Program-made: the position numbers and the translations under genes | NCBI GenBank assembly: GCA_006247105.1 | Contig: CM016927.1 | Span: 62,001-126,000 of the forward strand | Direction of reading: 5' to 3' | DNA length: 64,000 bases | DNA from: Giardia muris | Lineage: Eukaryota > Fornicata > Diplomonadida > Hexamitidae | Shown here: positions 10,201 to 18,691 of the stretch, one piece after another | How positions within the stretch are numbered: position 1 is the first letter of the stretch | Layout of the letters: each line of letters opens with the position of its first letter | Notes under the pieces: model-generated | Told to the model about the DNA's origin: nothing | Database searches by the model: none | The model's input: the letters and a program-made list of their open reading frames with translations, nothing else

Positions 10201-13200
10201 CATATCATCGATAACCCAGCGATCATGCGACTTCGTACCGATTCCCATACCCGTTCCTTGGAGTCGGATGAGCATGTCATCTCAAGGGCTGTTTTCGGGA
10301 TTCTTCACGCCATCCTTAGTGATACCGTCCTCGATATGCATCACCTTACAGCACTTCAAGCATTTCGGATGGTTTTAGGCCAGTCTCCAAACCTAAAGAA
10401 TGAGCCAATTGTCGTCCAAACGATTTCAACCATTCTCCGTAACATCAAAGCATGTAGTGTCACTGCCCAGGAATCAATGCTTCGAGAGATCATTTTCATC
10501 GTTGGGATCCTCAAACATAACGTGAACCAACACATCTATGAACTCTTCGATACCGTCGACATGTTGTGGAAACGGCCCCAGCTGATCCGCCTCATTCTTG
10601 TCCTCCTCGAGGAATTGAGTTTCATCAGGGACTTCAACATTGCCGATTGCGGGATTCGTTTCATCTCGAAGATTCTTGACATTTTCGTTGTTCTCAAGAG
10701 CGATCGACCCCTCACGCCATCCGAGGAGGCCCTCATTATCCGTGCCTCGCAATCCGTCATCGTCCTTTTCAATCTCTTCTCGAGTCACATTCACCTACTC
10801 GTTGACCTGCTCTGCGTTGGTATGTGTCGGTCGGACTTCTCCGTCGACCTCCGCATCTGCCTCCTTGACACACTCTCACGGTTGACGGTCTGTACAAACC
10901 TCTCCCGCTTCGCCGCGAGTATTCTCCAGCCAATTCTGACTGTCCTTAAGGAGGCAATCCCAGACCCTGCCGTTGCTGGAGGGGCGGTCTCTGTCGACGT
11001 GCGAGCGGTCGCCTTCAAGGCCTTTGACGTCCTACACTTCGTCTGCGCCCAATTCGGCGTCGCTATCCTCCTCCACGTACCTAGTATCACCAGCGTCATC
11101 CATCGGACCGAATTTCGCTCTCCGCTTCTAGATTCTACGTTCTCCCTTCTCCTACGTCAGGTCGACATCGATATTTTATCATTCTACAGGTCCATCTGCG
11201 AGTGGCGTCGCGGAGAGTGCAGCAATTATGGGAAGCACGCGAAGATCCTCGAATTTTACGCAACGCCCGTCACGTTCGACGCCGCCATGGCTGATGCACC
11301 GGACCCGACCTCGGAGAACGGGGCGGACTTCAATGATGTCGTCCTCATGGTCAATTACCTCCACACGTCGGCGAACTGGAACGAGAATGATCTTCGTCCC
11401 CTTCCGGCCGGAACCGTTGGGCAGAGAGATATTGAGGTGCCCGGTCCGGAACCACATCGCTCAGTGATGACTCCAGAACACCTGCACAAACTCCTTTCGG
11501 TCAATTGCGCGAAGAGTGACGACTGGCAGAAGTGGATTTCAGACCTGTCGATCAAGCTGCTGCACTTCTCGCCCCTGGGGGTTTTATATTCCTGTTATCA
11601 ACTAGCAATGGAATACTCGTGCGTCGCACGGGACCTGCTGAAGTACTCATTCCTCGCATACGTGACGCGCCTTGATGCATTGACGGAGGTCGCGGGAACA
11701 GTCGATGCACTCAGAAGCGTGCTTGAGAACCCGAACGTTCCACGTAATGTCCTCCAGGTCCTCTTGGATCTGGTTGAGTTCTGGCAAAGTCGTAGCCATG
11801 ATTCTGGCCCAGGGTTCAGTGATCATTTCCTTGGGTCCGTTGCGGATAAGTGTCGTGCTGATACGCAGCTTTTGCGGTACAAGGAGTTTGAATATCTCGA
11901 GCACCCCCATAGTGCTGTCAAGCAGCTCATCGCCATCAATCACAGTCTTGGCTATGAAGAAACTGCCGTCGGAATCCTCAGCGTCGAGATTCGACGGCTG
12001 AACAACATTTCGACGACTCTGATTTACACCTTTCTACGTCGCTGTTGTCACCTGGTCTTTGGAAACCTCCCCAAGAGCTTACCGGCCGGAATGGAAGCGA
12101 AGGTCATCGCGCGGAAGATCAGGAGTGTGGTTGGGAAGTGCTTGTTCCCAGACCAGCATAATACCCTCTGTGGGACTCGGGACGCAATGATTCCGCATAC
12201 TCTAATCTCCTATGGCGCCATCGGCGGGATCTTTGTCGAGGGTCGCCCAATCGTTAGCGGCCCTGAGACTAGCGTCCTTGCTGTCGACTTTGAGGCAATA
12301 GGTGCGTATATCGCGCACCTCATCCGGATTATCGTCAAGGAGAAGATCTGTCTCGAACACTCTGAATACCTTCTCTTCGAGGAGGATATCTATCGCTCCA
12401 TCATCACCGAGGTCTGTAGCTACGCTTACCAGCCGATGAAGGACACGTACGGGCCCCGTGCAGAGTGGTTCGAAAGGGTTTGCCAGTGGGATCGTGCGCT
12501 TGAAGGATATACCCACCAGATCTCTCAGTATTGCGCCCATCTCCGCAGGACAAAGGATGGGAAGGAAAAGGTGAGCGTAGAAGACGTCGAGGTCGTGATG
12601 GCGAAGTTGGCGGACCTTGTCGCCAGCAAGATCCGGTGTCTCTTCGCTCTTGCAGATCATAAGGCAGTGATTGAAGAGGAAGCACAGATGGCCGAGCTAA
12701 TTCGTGAATACCTTGACCAGACCGAGCAGGACAAGCCCTTCTTGGTTGAGTTTCGGCAAAAGATCGCATGCTGTATGGCATGGAGCTGTTTTGAGCAAAG
12801 GAAGACCACCGAAATGGAATCCTGGCTTGAAAGGCTTCCAGCCGATCATATCGAAGGGAATCTCATTCGTGCAACGGCCCTTATAACGACGGACCGCTTC
12901 GATAACATCATTCAAGCGCATAAGCTTCTTACTCAGATGCGGTATCGAGTTGACTCCTTTATCGGACTTGGAGCAGGGTCATATGCTCAGATGTACCACA
13001 TCTACGTCACTCTGCAGTCAATAATCGAACTGGATATGATCGTTGCTTACAATCTCGCACTCAAGCGGAATAAGCTTGACATTCCAGATCTTAGTGCAGA
13101 TGCTTCACTTGATCGTTCCTTCCAGGCTCAGGACATCGCTCTTATCACAACAAATCCCCCACCGGACTTCGATAAACTTGAAAGGCGGCGTTTGCATGCC

Positions 13201-16200
13201 ATGTGGTCGCGGAAGGTCTCAATGGTTCGTTGGGATTGCGACCTTTGGGCTCAACTCTTACGGGTGAGGCGCATCTTGTTCTTCCATACCGACGACCAGG
13301 AGGTCTGGATTCGTTTCGCAATCCTATGTTTACAGAACGGACGGGACCAGGTTTCGAGGACGACGTTAGAGAGCTTCCTTAATGGACAGTCCCAACACCG
13401 TATTGACACTTTGCGCCTTGCGACTAGGTACGTCTTGTTATATCGTCCCTCCCTCACCATCTCGCACCGTGGATTGCGAGACCGACTTTCGGATGCTGAC
13501 ATTCCCGCCCCTGGTGAGATGTCGTCACGTCCTTCGATCAATGAGCTCTCGATAAACAGTGCGACGGCTCCGAACCAGTTGATCGCGGGAGATACCCCAC
13601 TCATTCGTCCGGCCTATATGACTCCAGCACCGGTTCCTTTGGTTCCGACCCAACTTCCGCCCACGGATAAACCCGAACGCACATTCGGTTCGAAACGAGA
13701 CCTGTTCGATGATATCATACCACCAATGAAGCACACATATCCCCACGTCCTCTATGCTTATTGTAAGTACCTCTGGATCAGCGCCCGGAACAACCCGATT
13801 GAGAAGCTTGTCGCTTTCACACACCTCATCCGGCTCTGTAATGATGTCGGGTTACATCGTGATGAGCCCAAACTTGTTTGCCGCCTTTTGATTCGACTTG
13901 GGAGCTGGTATGGAGAGCTTATGGCACCTCTCGACCCGGTCGCTTGCCACATTGTCTCTTCTCAAAAGCCTTCCGAGGGTTATGTGTTACTTCCTGAGAA
14001 CCTTTCGGCTGGGTGTTCACAGGTCTGGGACGCTCTTAAGAGTAGCCTCGCAGACGCCACGACGACTAGCATGCGATCGGATTGCACGGTCGCGACCGGA
14101 GACTACATAGAGCTTGCTTGTGGACGCACTTTTGAGCGTGCCGCCGCGCGCCTTGCAGACGACATCATCCTGGCCTACGACGAGATTTCGAAGCGCGGTC
14201 TTGAGGAATACGAGCAGTACAAGGCGGCGGGGATCTCTCATGGCGGGTTTATCGCTCTCAGCTGGTTCAGGACTGCTGCGACTCTTAGCGAGGAATCCGC
14301 GGAGGTTTGGCGTTGTATCAGTCATACCACGTACACTCTCGCTCGAAACGCCTTCACCCACGGTGCTCTTCCAAGACCAGAAGAGGCTCGAAAGCCACGG
14401 GTCTTAAGCTCTGAAATCTCCTGCAATCCCGAAGCCTTGATCCATACCCGCCATGGTTCTCTTGAGAGTATGGATAGCATGCTTGACGAGGCATTGCGCG
14501 AGCAGGAGGCAGAAGATGCACGTTTGCGGTTCGAGAAGGTCAGAACTGATTACCTCATTGACGCAGTCGTGGCACATTTCAAGTGTATTGAGGCTGGGCG
14601 TGCCTCTGAATCGCTTCCAGTGACACTACGTCTAATGACGTTGTGGTTCCATTACGGAGCGAACCAGGACATCGAGACTGAGATAGTCAATGGCCTTGCG
14701 GCCGTTCCTGTCAACACGTGGTTAGATGTGATTCCACAGCTCATAGCACGCCTGCACTCGGCTCAGGAACGGGTCCGTCATCTCGTTAGCCAATTGCTAG
14801 TCCTTATTGGGTCGAAGCATCCCCAGGCTCTCATCTACCCCTTGGCGGTCGCCAGTAAGAGCGTCAGCATCGATAGGCGCGAGGAGACCCTGAACATCAT
14901 CAACCAGCTGAAGCGGTCGAACGAGGCGCTCGTCGTCGAGAGCTTGAAAGTGAGCGCGGAGCTTCAACGCGTGGCCATCCTGTGGCCGGAACTAGCGTAC
15001 ACGTACATCGAGGCCGCGGGGGCCGCGTTGACGGGAGAAAGGAAGGACGATTTGCAGTTCTACAAGGCGATATGTCAGCTTCAACTCATGATAAGCCGTC
15101 CACCGGAGACGCAATCGGAGACGGTCTTCATCCAGACCTTCAGTGTCCAACTCCGCTCGGCCTGGGAGCACTGTCGTCAATATGCCGTGACAAACGATAT
15201 CGCTAGTCTCAACCTTGCGTTCAAGACCTATAGCGAGATATACAACAAAATATACAACGAGCTGCCGATGCTGAGCACGCTGAGCCTTCTACAGACGTCT
15301 CCGACCCTTTACAACGTTGCAAACACGACTCTATGCGTCCCTGGAAGCTATCATCCACAACGGCCGGTGGTCACCATCGCAAAGTTCTACCCCAAGGTCT
15401 ATGTGATGAAGTCGAAGCAGCGGCCGCGCAAGGTCGGGTTGGTGGCGTCTGATGGAGAATATTATGCGTTTCTCCTTAAGGGGCGTGAGGATCTGCGCCA
15501 GGATGAGCGCGTCATGCAGCTCCTGACCTTAATCAACAACCTCCTGGCGAATGACGTCTATTGTGCGAAGAGGAACTTCCTGTGTGTCAAGTATCCGATT
15601 ACACCGTTATCTCCGAACTCCGGGCTATTGTACTGGGTCCCTGGCTGTGATACCGTCCTGGACCTGGTGAAGAGCTACCGTGCCAAAGGGAACATTGAGA
15701 TCAACATGGAGTTCAATTCTCTTCACCAACGACTGAACGTGTATGACTACACAAGCGCATCGCTTCTGCATCGGATTGATGCTTTCATCTACACGCGTAC
15801 GGTCTCTAGCACCGCAGACCTGGCCCGTACTCTCTGGGCGAACTCGTCATCGGCCGAGGACTGGCTGAGAAAACGGATGAACTTCATTCGTACGACGGCC
15901 GTGGCATCCATGGTCGGGTATATCCTGGGGCTTGGAGATCGCCACCCAGATAACCTGATGATCGAGAAGTCCTCAGGCAACATCCTGCATATCGACTATG
16001 GGGACTGCTTCGAGGCCGCGATGCAGCGTGCCCAGCTCCCCGAGAAGGTTCCTTTCCGCCTGACTACACTATTGACTCGCGCCTTCGAGGTCTGTGGCAC
16101 AGAGGGTAGTTTCAGGCTTTCTAGCGAGGCGACGATGGGGTTACTTCGCGCAAACAAGGAGAGTGTCATCAGCGTCCTTGAAACGTTCATCTATGATCCG

Positions 16201-16479
16201 TTGATATCGATGAAGATCTTAGCAAAGTCCGAGGTCGAGTCCAATGATCCTTTACACCCGCCAGGGCTAGAGTACGTCGATCCAAACGACGAGTGTGTTA
16301 AACAGAACCCGAAGGCGCTTGAGGTGGTCCAACGTGTATTCGACAAGCTCACCGGGTATGACGTGAAGTACATCAATCGGCCATTGACGGTGCAGGAGCA
16401 GGTTCGGAGCCTGATCCATAGCGCCACGAACGTCGAAAATCTGTGTCTTCTTTACCTTGGCTGGTGTCCATATTGGTGA
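7294..16479 (+). CDS. TOR: Target of rapamycin (TOR) Ser/Thr protein kinase, PIKK family (3061 aa)
   Basis: This is the growth-control kinase TOR. The N-terminal ~1400 residues are helical HEAT-type repeats, followed by a FAT region and an FRB domain (about 2556-2665, starting ELQRVAILWPE). The kinase domain contains 'KGREDLRQDERVMQL', catalytic loop GLGDRHPDN (D2882, H2884, N2887) and metal-binding HIDYGDCFE (D2901). The last residues are a FATC tail ending LGWCPYW, as in mTOR. Length is above the usual ~2500, mostly through longer N-terminal parts. 'SKQRPRK' and the FATC end separate it from ATM, ATR and DNA-PK. In the FRB the residues equivalent to mTOR S2035, F2039, W2101 and Y2105 read G2576, T2580, F2643 and S2647, so rapamycin binding may be weak. 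I chose ATG 7294 because the preceding in-frame TTG is not credible. No frameshift is seen over 9 kb. Confidence 0.96.
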   Translation: MDKPTNRFSSYTADLSSDDSEVCARTARAIRAFVERDSRQLLSDGRNLLLSDLQTFLVSLLDSSDQRTHAAGLTLMFELIQSRVLTSLVSASFFETKALEQLETAHDTVFGAVCRMVGHMIGTKSFSPQFTGAVIQIAKRSIFTEGTAGARRGVLLFNRLVMTRIADVLELIDSELVRRIWTLLLDSPTEADEDECHKAIEHCLKLSNRTSDTTIWLFENITKTFEKGSQKELLIALHLLLKLLRLSHHDEDLRGLLSNQYDMMLGLEQKMWIARTDRGKCAVGSFISRLAYLNPPVFVENGRLENVMQFFKVNVPSVPDLLEPLGELVYVLGEQRISPVFGDVIDMVAKVLSARSLGKGSRALSDSSLSCIKYISTGTPNLLNAHISRVLSSIFSVGLCSELVVALRDLSTNIPSLLPDIQRKLLCLVTLTLGGIKLFFSRTADDCSKKFVVLSRDNFDNVPLPRRDSLDSRASRVPLSTVQESHDCTPEMIAAYGPRLELEMLEQQDYEDLRGVPQTTDVLIALKALRDFDLQCFDMTLFVADYVTRYLSFERPEVRSCAAEVILRVLQGEPRVRRTNSPPRPLALDETTSYETQTSHISQIIEFPGIRASDGLPENPTEASALNTTTMRDPENPDQAAYRQKEYGGNAYRNMILADLVKQVLIVAVTDTEVSVRRKIVQAFLRRQAGDIYLAHESNLRTLFVSLYDECINVRLAVVQLLGRLVTRNPSLIIPEVRQLIMALLTEVRLSTDNAQRARANELIVACFRFCGFVVQPYIPMVYSAIMNIVSEGCSDEGLLTSCLLTFAELFSVGSLSMVHCLAEVLPFIISCVKEESSKFLRLATLRCFTRIIDATSFVIYPWFLYRDLFPITLAIIKNDPHLQIRLEAARLLATIGAVDPAMVNRLDVSAIMTRRKGSCHCNEADIFSAEHVLDEEDIWVDHKTDYITVEQYRPLKSHGKAAINPITGHIIDNPAIMRLRTDSHTRSLESDEHVISRAVFGILHAILSDTVLDMHHLTALQAFRMVLGQSPNLKNEPIVVQTISTILRNIKACSVTAQESMLREIIFIVGILKHNVNQHIYELFDTVDMLWKRPQLIRLILVLLEELSFIRDFNIADCGIRFISKILDIFVVLKSDRPLTPSEEALIIRASQSVIVLFNLFSSHIHLLVDLLCVGMCRSDFSVDLRICLLDTLSRLTVCTNLSRFAASILQPILTVLKEAIPDPAVAGGAVSVDVRAVAFKAFDVLHFVCAQFGVAILLHVPSITSVIHRTEFRSPLLDSTFSLLLRQVDIDILSFYRSICEWRRGECSNYGKHAKILEFYATPVTFDAAMADAPDPTSENGADFNDVVLMVNYLHTSANWNENDLRPLPAGTVGQRDIEVPGPEPHRSVMTPEHLHKLLSVNCAKSDDWQKWISDLSIKLLHFSPLGVLYSCYQLAMEYSCVARDLLKYSFLAYVTRLDALTEVAGTVDALRSVLENPNVPRNVLQVLLDLVEFWQSRSHDSGPGFSDHFLGSVADKCRADTQLLRYKEFEYLEHPHSAVKQLIAINHSLGYEETAVGILSVEIRRLNNISTTLIYTFLRRCCHLVFGNLPKSLPAGMEAKVIARKIRSVVGKCLFPDQHNTLCGTRDAMIPHTLISYGAIGGIFVEGRPIVSGPETSVLAVDFEAIGAYIAHLIRIIVKEKICLEHSEYLLFEEDIYRSIITEVCSYAYQPMKDTYGPRAEWFERVCQWDRALEGYTHQISQYCAHLRRTKDGKEKVSVEDVEVVMAKLADLVASKIRCLFALADHKAVIEEEAQMAELIREYLDQTEQDKPFLVEFRQKIACCMAWSCFEQRKTTEMESWLERLPADHIEGNLIRATALITTDRFDNIIQAHKLLTQMRYRVDSFIGLGAGSYAQMYHIYVTLQSIIELDMIVAYNLALKRNKLDIPDLSADASLDRSFQAQDIALITTNPPPDFDKLERRRLHAMWSRKVSMVRWDCDLWAQLLRVRRILFFHTDDQEVWIRFAILCLQNGRDQVSRTTLESFLNGQSQHRIDTLRLATRYVLLYRPSLTISHRGLRDRLSDADIPAPGEMSSRPSINELSINSATAPNQLIAGDTPLIRPAYMTPAPVPLVPTQLPPTDKPERTFGSKRDLFDDIIPPMKHTYPHVLYAYCKYLWISARNNPIEKLVAFTHLIRLCNDVGLHRDEPKLVCRLLIRLGSWYGELMAPLDPVACHIVSSQKPSEGYVLLPENLSAGCSQVWDALKSSLADATTTSMRSDCTVATGDYIELACGRTFERAAARLADDIILAYDEISKRGLEEYEQYKAAGISHGGFIALSWFRTAATLSEESAEVWRCISHTTYTLARNAFTHGALPRPEEARKPRVLSSEISCNPEALIHTRHGSLESMDSMLDEALREQEAEDARLRFEKVRTDYLIDAVVAHFKCIEAGRASESLPVTLRLMTLWFHYGANQDIETEIVNGLAAVPVNTWLDVIPQLIARLHSAQERVRHLVSQLLVLIGSKHPQALIYPLAVASKSVSIDRREETLNIINQLKRSNEALVVESLKVSAELQRVAILWPELAYTYIEAAGAALTGERKDDLQFYKAICQLQLMISRPPETQSETVFIQTFSVQLRSAWEHCRQYAVTNDIASLNLAFKTYSEIYNKIYNELPMLSTLSLLQTSPTLYNVANTTLCVPGSYHPQRPVVTIAKFYPKVYVMKSKQRPRKVGLVASDGEYYAFLLKGREDLRQDERVMQLLTLINNLLANDVYCAKRNFLCVKYPITPLSPNSGLLYWVPGCDTVLDLVKSYRAKGNIEINMEFNSLHQRLNVYDYTSASLLHRIDAFIYTRTVSSTADLARTLWANSSSAEDWLRKRMNFIRTTAVASMVGYILGLGDRHPDNLMIEKSSGNILHIDYGDCFEAAMQRAQLPEKVPFRLTTLLTRAFEVCGTEGSFRLSSEATMGLLRANKESVISVLETFIYDPLISMKILAKSEVESNDPLHPPGLEYVDPNDECVKQNPKALEVVQRVFDKLTGYDVKYINRPLTVQEQVRSLIHSATNVENLCLLYLGWCPYW

Positions 16480-16564
16480 AAGGGGAAGACAAAGAGGAAC
16501 TATTCTTACTTCCCATCCCACCCTACCCCGCCCCACCTTTCAAACTTGTTATGAGTAGGTAAAA

Positions 16565-18691
16565 ATGACTGATATTCTATACCTCTTCGATTCTGGTAGC
16601 ATTGGGATGTACGATCTCGTCTCTATGCAGGATAAGAAGCTTGGAGGCTCAATCTTAAACATCAACTTCCTCTCGGCTAACGATCCCTCGTCGACGGATC
16701 GTTGTACATCTCATCGTAGTTGGTTCAACTTCCTGGTATATAACGACTTAGGGATCTCCGAAGAGATCTTGATGTTCAGATGGGTCAATGCTTCAAATCC
16801 ATTGAGGTTGAGGAAGCTTGGTTTTAGACCTGTGTACAGGTGTCTGACGCGCGCCTATATGGGAGCTCTTAGCCGCCTAGCCGAGACACGAGTGACCCGT
16901 GTCAGGAACTATGACGTAGTCTTACCATCCCATCGGGAAGTGCCATTCCGTCATGTGGAAACGGATTCTTTCGTCCCAGAGGACGAGTCCTACCTCGAGT
17001 TCTGTATTCGGCTATCACGTGGGACTATATGCGTCCAAGTAGCCTTCTCTTACCCATACCCCCTCAATGAGATTCAAGCCAGGATGAATCAACTTAACCA
17101 GCTTTATGCCATTAAGGTTATCCCCATTTGGCACAACACGTATCTCTACAAGGTCTTTCGAGCCGAGGACAAGCCCATCATCTATATCAGTGCACGCTGT
17201 CATCCCGGTGAAACCCCGGGAAGCTACGTACTGGAAGGTCTTCTTGAACAACTCCCTATCCTCCTTGACCTGTTCCAGGTCTGGTTAGTCCCAGCCATCA
17301 ATGCCGAAGGCATTCGTGCTGGCCGTTGTAGAACCAATCTTACTGGCATGGACCTGAATCGTTCATATGTACCGGAATCCCCCTTGGTCAGTGGTGCCAT
17401 CATGCGTCACCTCTCTCTCACAGGCTTCAATGGCGGATACCTCCCCATCCAATCCCCGGAGTTCATTCGGATCTTTGATGAAAAGAAGTCCGCAAGGGAC
17501 ACGCCAGTAGTCAATAATTCGCACTCGTACTCGTACTTATACTCACGCTCGCACTCGCAAAGCGCTTCCTTCTCTCATTCCTACTCGTGCTCACAGACAA
17601 GCCCCAAGGCTTCAAAACAACAACCTGGAGACGACCTTTATCCGATGTCTGACCTCTCAATGACATACCCGCATACTATCGACGCCTCCACGCAGGAGTA
17701 TTGCAGGTCAATGACGAGCGACTCCGATGCGTATTCTAAGGCTAGCACGGTGGCCATGAAAGATCGCGATTCCGAACTGGCAGAAACCTTCTCTGAAATA
17801 CGCTTGGAGACGACCATGTTGCCTCAGAAGCCTGAGCCTTCGCTTCTGAGGAAGAAGGGGATGAAGAAAGGGAAGAAGACCAAGATGCAGACGCATACAC
17901 AGACACAGACACAGACACAGACTAGAACTAAGATAAAGACGCAGGGGAAAGCAGCCCCCTCACTTAGTAACGAGGTTCGTCCTCAGAGCATAGTCGATGT
18001 GTTCATACCAGAAAATCCTCCAGTTGCCTATGAGTCCGAACCTCGTATCATCTTCTGTTTGGATTTACATGCTCATGCGACGAAGCCGAATTGTTTCCTA
18101 TGGGGAAACACCCTTCTGTCCTCAAACAAACGGTCTTTGGACCTATGCAATCTCTTTGGAGAGATACGAAACCTATTGATGCTGAAGCTTCTGGCTCGTC
18201 GTTGTAAGCTGCTCGACGTTTCCCGATGTAATTTCAGTGCGGTTAGGATGACCGGGTGTGACCGGGCTGAGCAAAGCTTATCGCGCACCATGCGTGCCGG
18301 CTTGTACTTCTTTGGTGGGCTCCCTAACATCTATTGCTTTGAGACCCATTATTATCGTCAAACGCTTCTGAAAAAACGACGGCTACTGACCCCCACCGAC
18401 TTCCAACGTATGGGTGAAGACCTAGCGCGGTCCCTCCTTGACCTTTTTTCTCTCGACTTGCACTTGACCCTCTCGGGAATTCGTCAGATGATGAAGTCTC
18501 GTGTCGGGAAGAACCAACTTCAACGTCAATTGCGCATCCTTCGTAGGAGGATGGGGAAGCAACTCCTCCCACGCCTGTACGAAAGCCTGTATGACCAAGT
18601 CGATTTCCAAGTCAACGGAGCACTTCGTCGACGGACCTTCCGGGCCTCTGGGGTCTCCCCCGGCGGAAGAGACGATAAAGGACATAGGTGA
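16565..18691 (+). CDS. Cytosolic carboxypeptidase (CCP/Nna1/AGBL type, M14), probable tubulin deglutamylase (708 aa)
   Basis: CCP enzymes remove C-terminal or side-chain glutamates, chiefly from tubulin. Visible features are the N-terminal beta-sandwich-like region, then zinc ligands HPGE (H213, E216), 'TNLTGMDLNRSY' and the third ligand in LDLHAH (H502). The general-base region reads 'IYCFETHYY' (E593). Between the second and third zinc ligands lies an insertion of roughly 150-200 residues. It is rich in Ser/His/Tyr ('SHSYSYLYSRSHSQSASF') and Thr/Gln (a CA-rich tract near 17895-17922 encodes repeated Thr-Gln) and is basic around 'KKGMKKGKKTK'. The core enzyme appears complete. The ATG at 16565 directly follows 'aaaa', 85 nt after the TOR stop. 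Its last 80 nt overlap the end of the convergent gene at 18612-22763. A flagellate with eight flagella would use such an enzyme to tune polyglutamylation; that role is inferred. Confidence 0.85.
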   Translation: MTDILYLFDSGSIGMYDLVSMQDKKLGGSILNINFLSANDPSSTDRCTSHRSWFNFLVYNDLGISEEILMFRWVNASNPLRLRKLGFRPVYRCLTRAYMGALSRLAETRVTRVRNYDVVLPSHREVPFRHVETDSFVPEDESYLEFCIRLSRGTICVQVAFSYPYPLNEIQARMNQLNQLYAIKVIPIWHNTYLYKVFRAEDKPIIYISARCHPGETPGSYVLEGLLEQLPILLDLFQVWLVPAINAEGIRAGRCRTNLTGMDLNRSYVPESPLVSGAIMRHLSLTGFNGGYLPIQSPEFIRIFDEKKSARDTPVVNNSHSYSYLYSRSHSQSASFSHSYSCSQTSPKASKQQPGDDLYPMSDLSMTYPHTIDASTQEYCRSMTSDSDAYSKASTVAMKDRDSELAETFSEIRLETTMLPQKPEPSLLRKKGMKKGKKTKMQTHTQTQTQTQTRTKIKTQGKAAPSLSNEVRPQSIVDVFIPENPPVAYESEPRIIFCLDLHAHATKPNCFLWGNTLLSSNKRSLDLCNLFGEIRNLLMLKLLARRCKLLDVSRCNFSAVRMTGCDRAEQSLSRTMRAGLYFFGGLPNIYCFETHYYRQTLLKKRRLLTPTDFQRMGEDLARSLLDLFSLDLHLTLSGIRQMMKSRVGKNQLQRQLRILRRRMGKQLLPRLYESLYDQVDFQVNGALRRRTFRASGVSPGGRDDKGHR

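Noticed and set aside
7294..16479. ATM/ATR or DNA-PK identity for the giant PIKK
   Set aside because: FRB-type segment, 'SKQRPRK' and the FATC ending LGWCPYW are TOR features.
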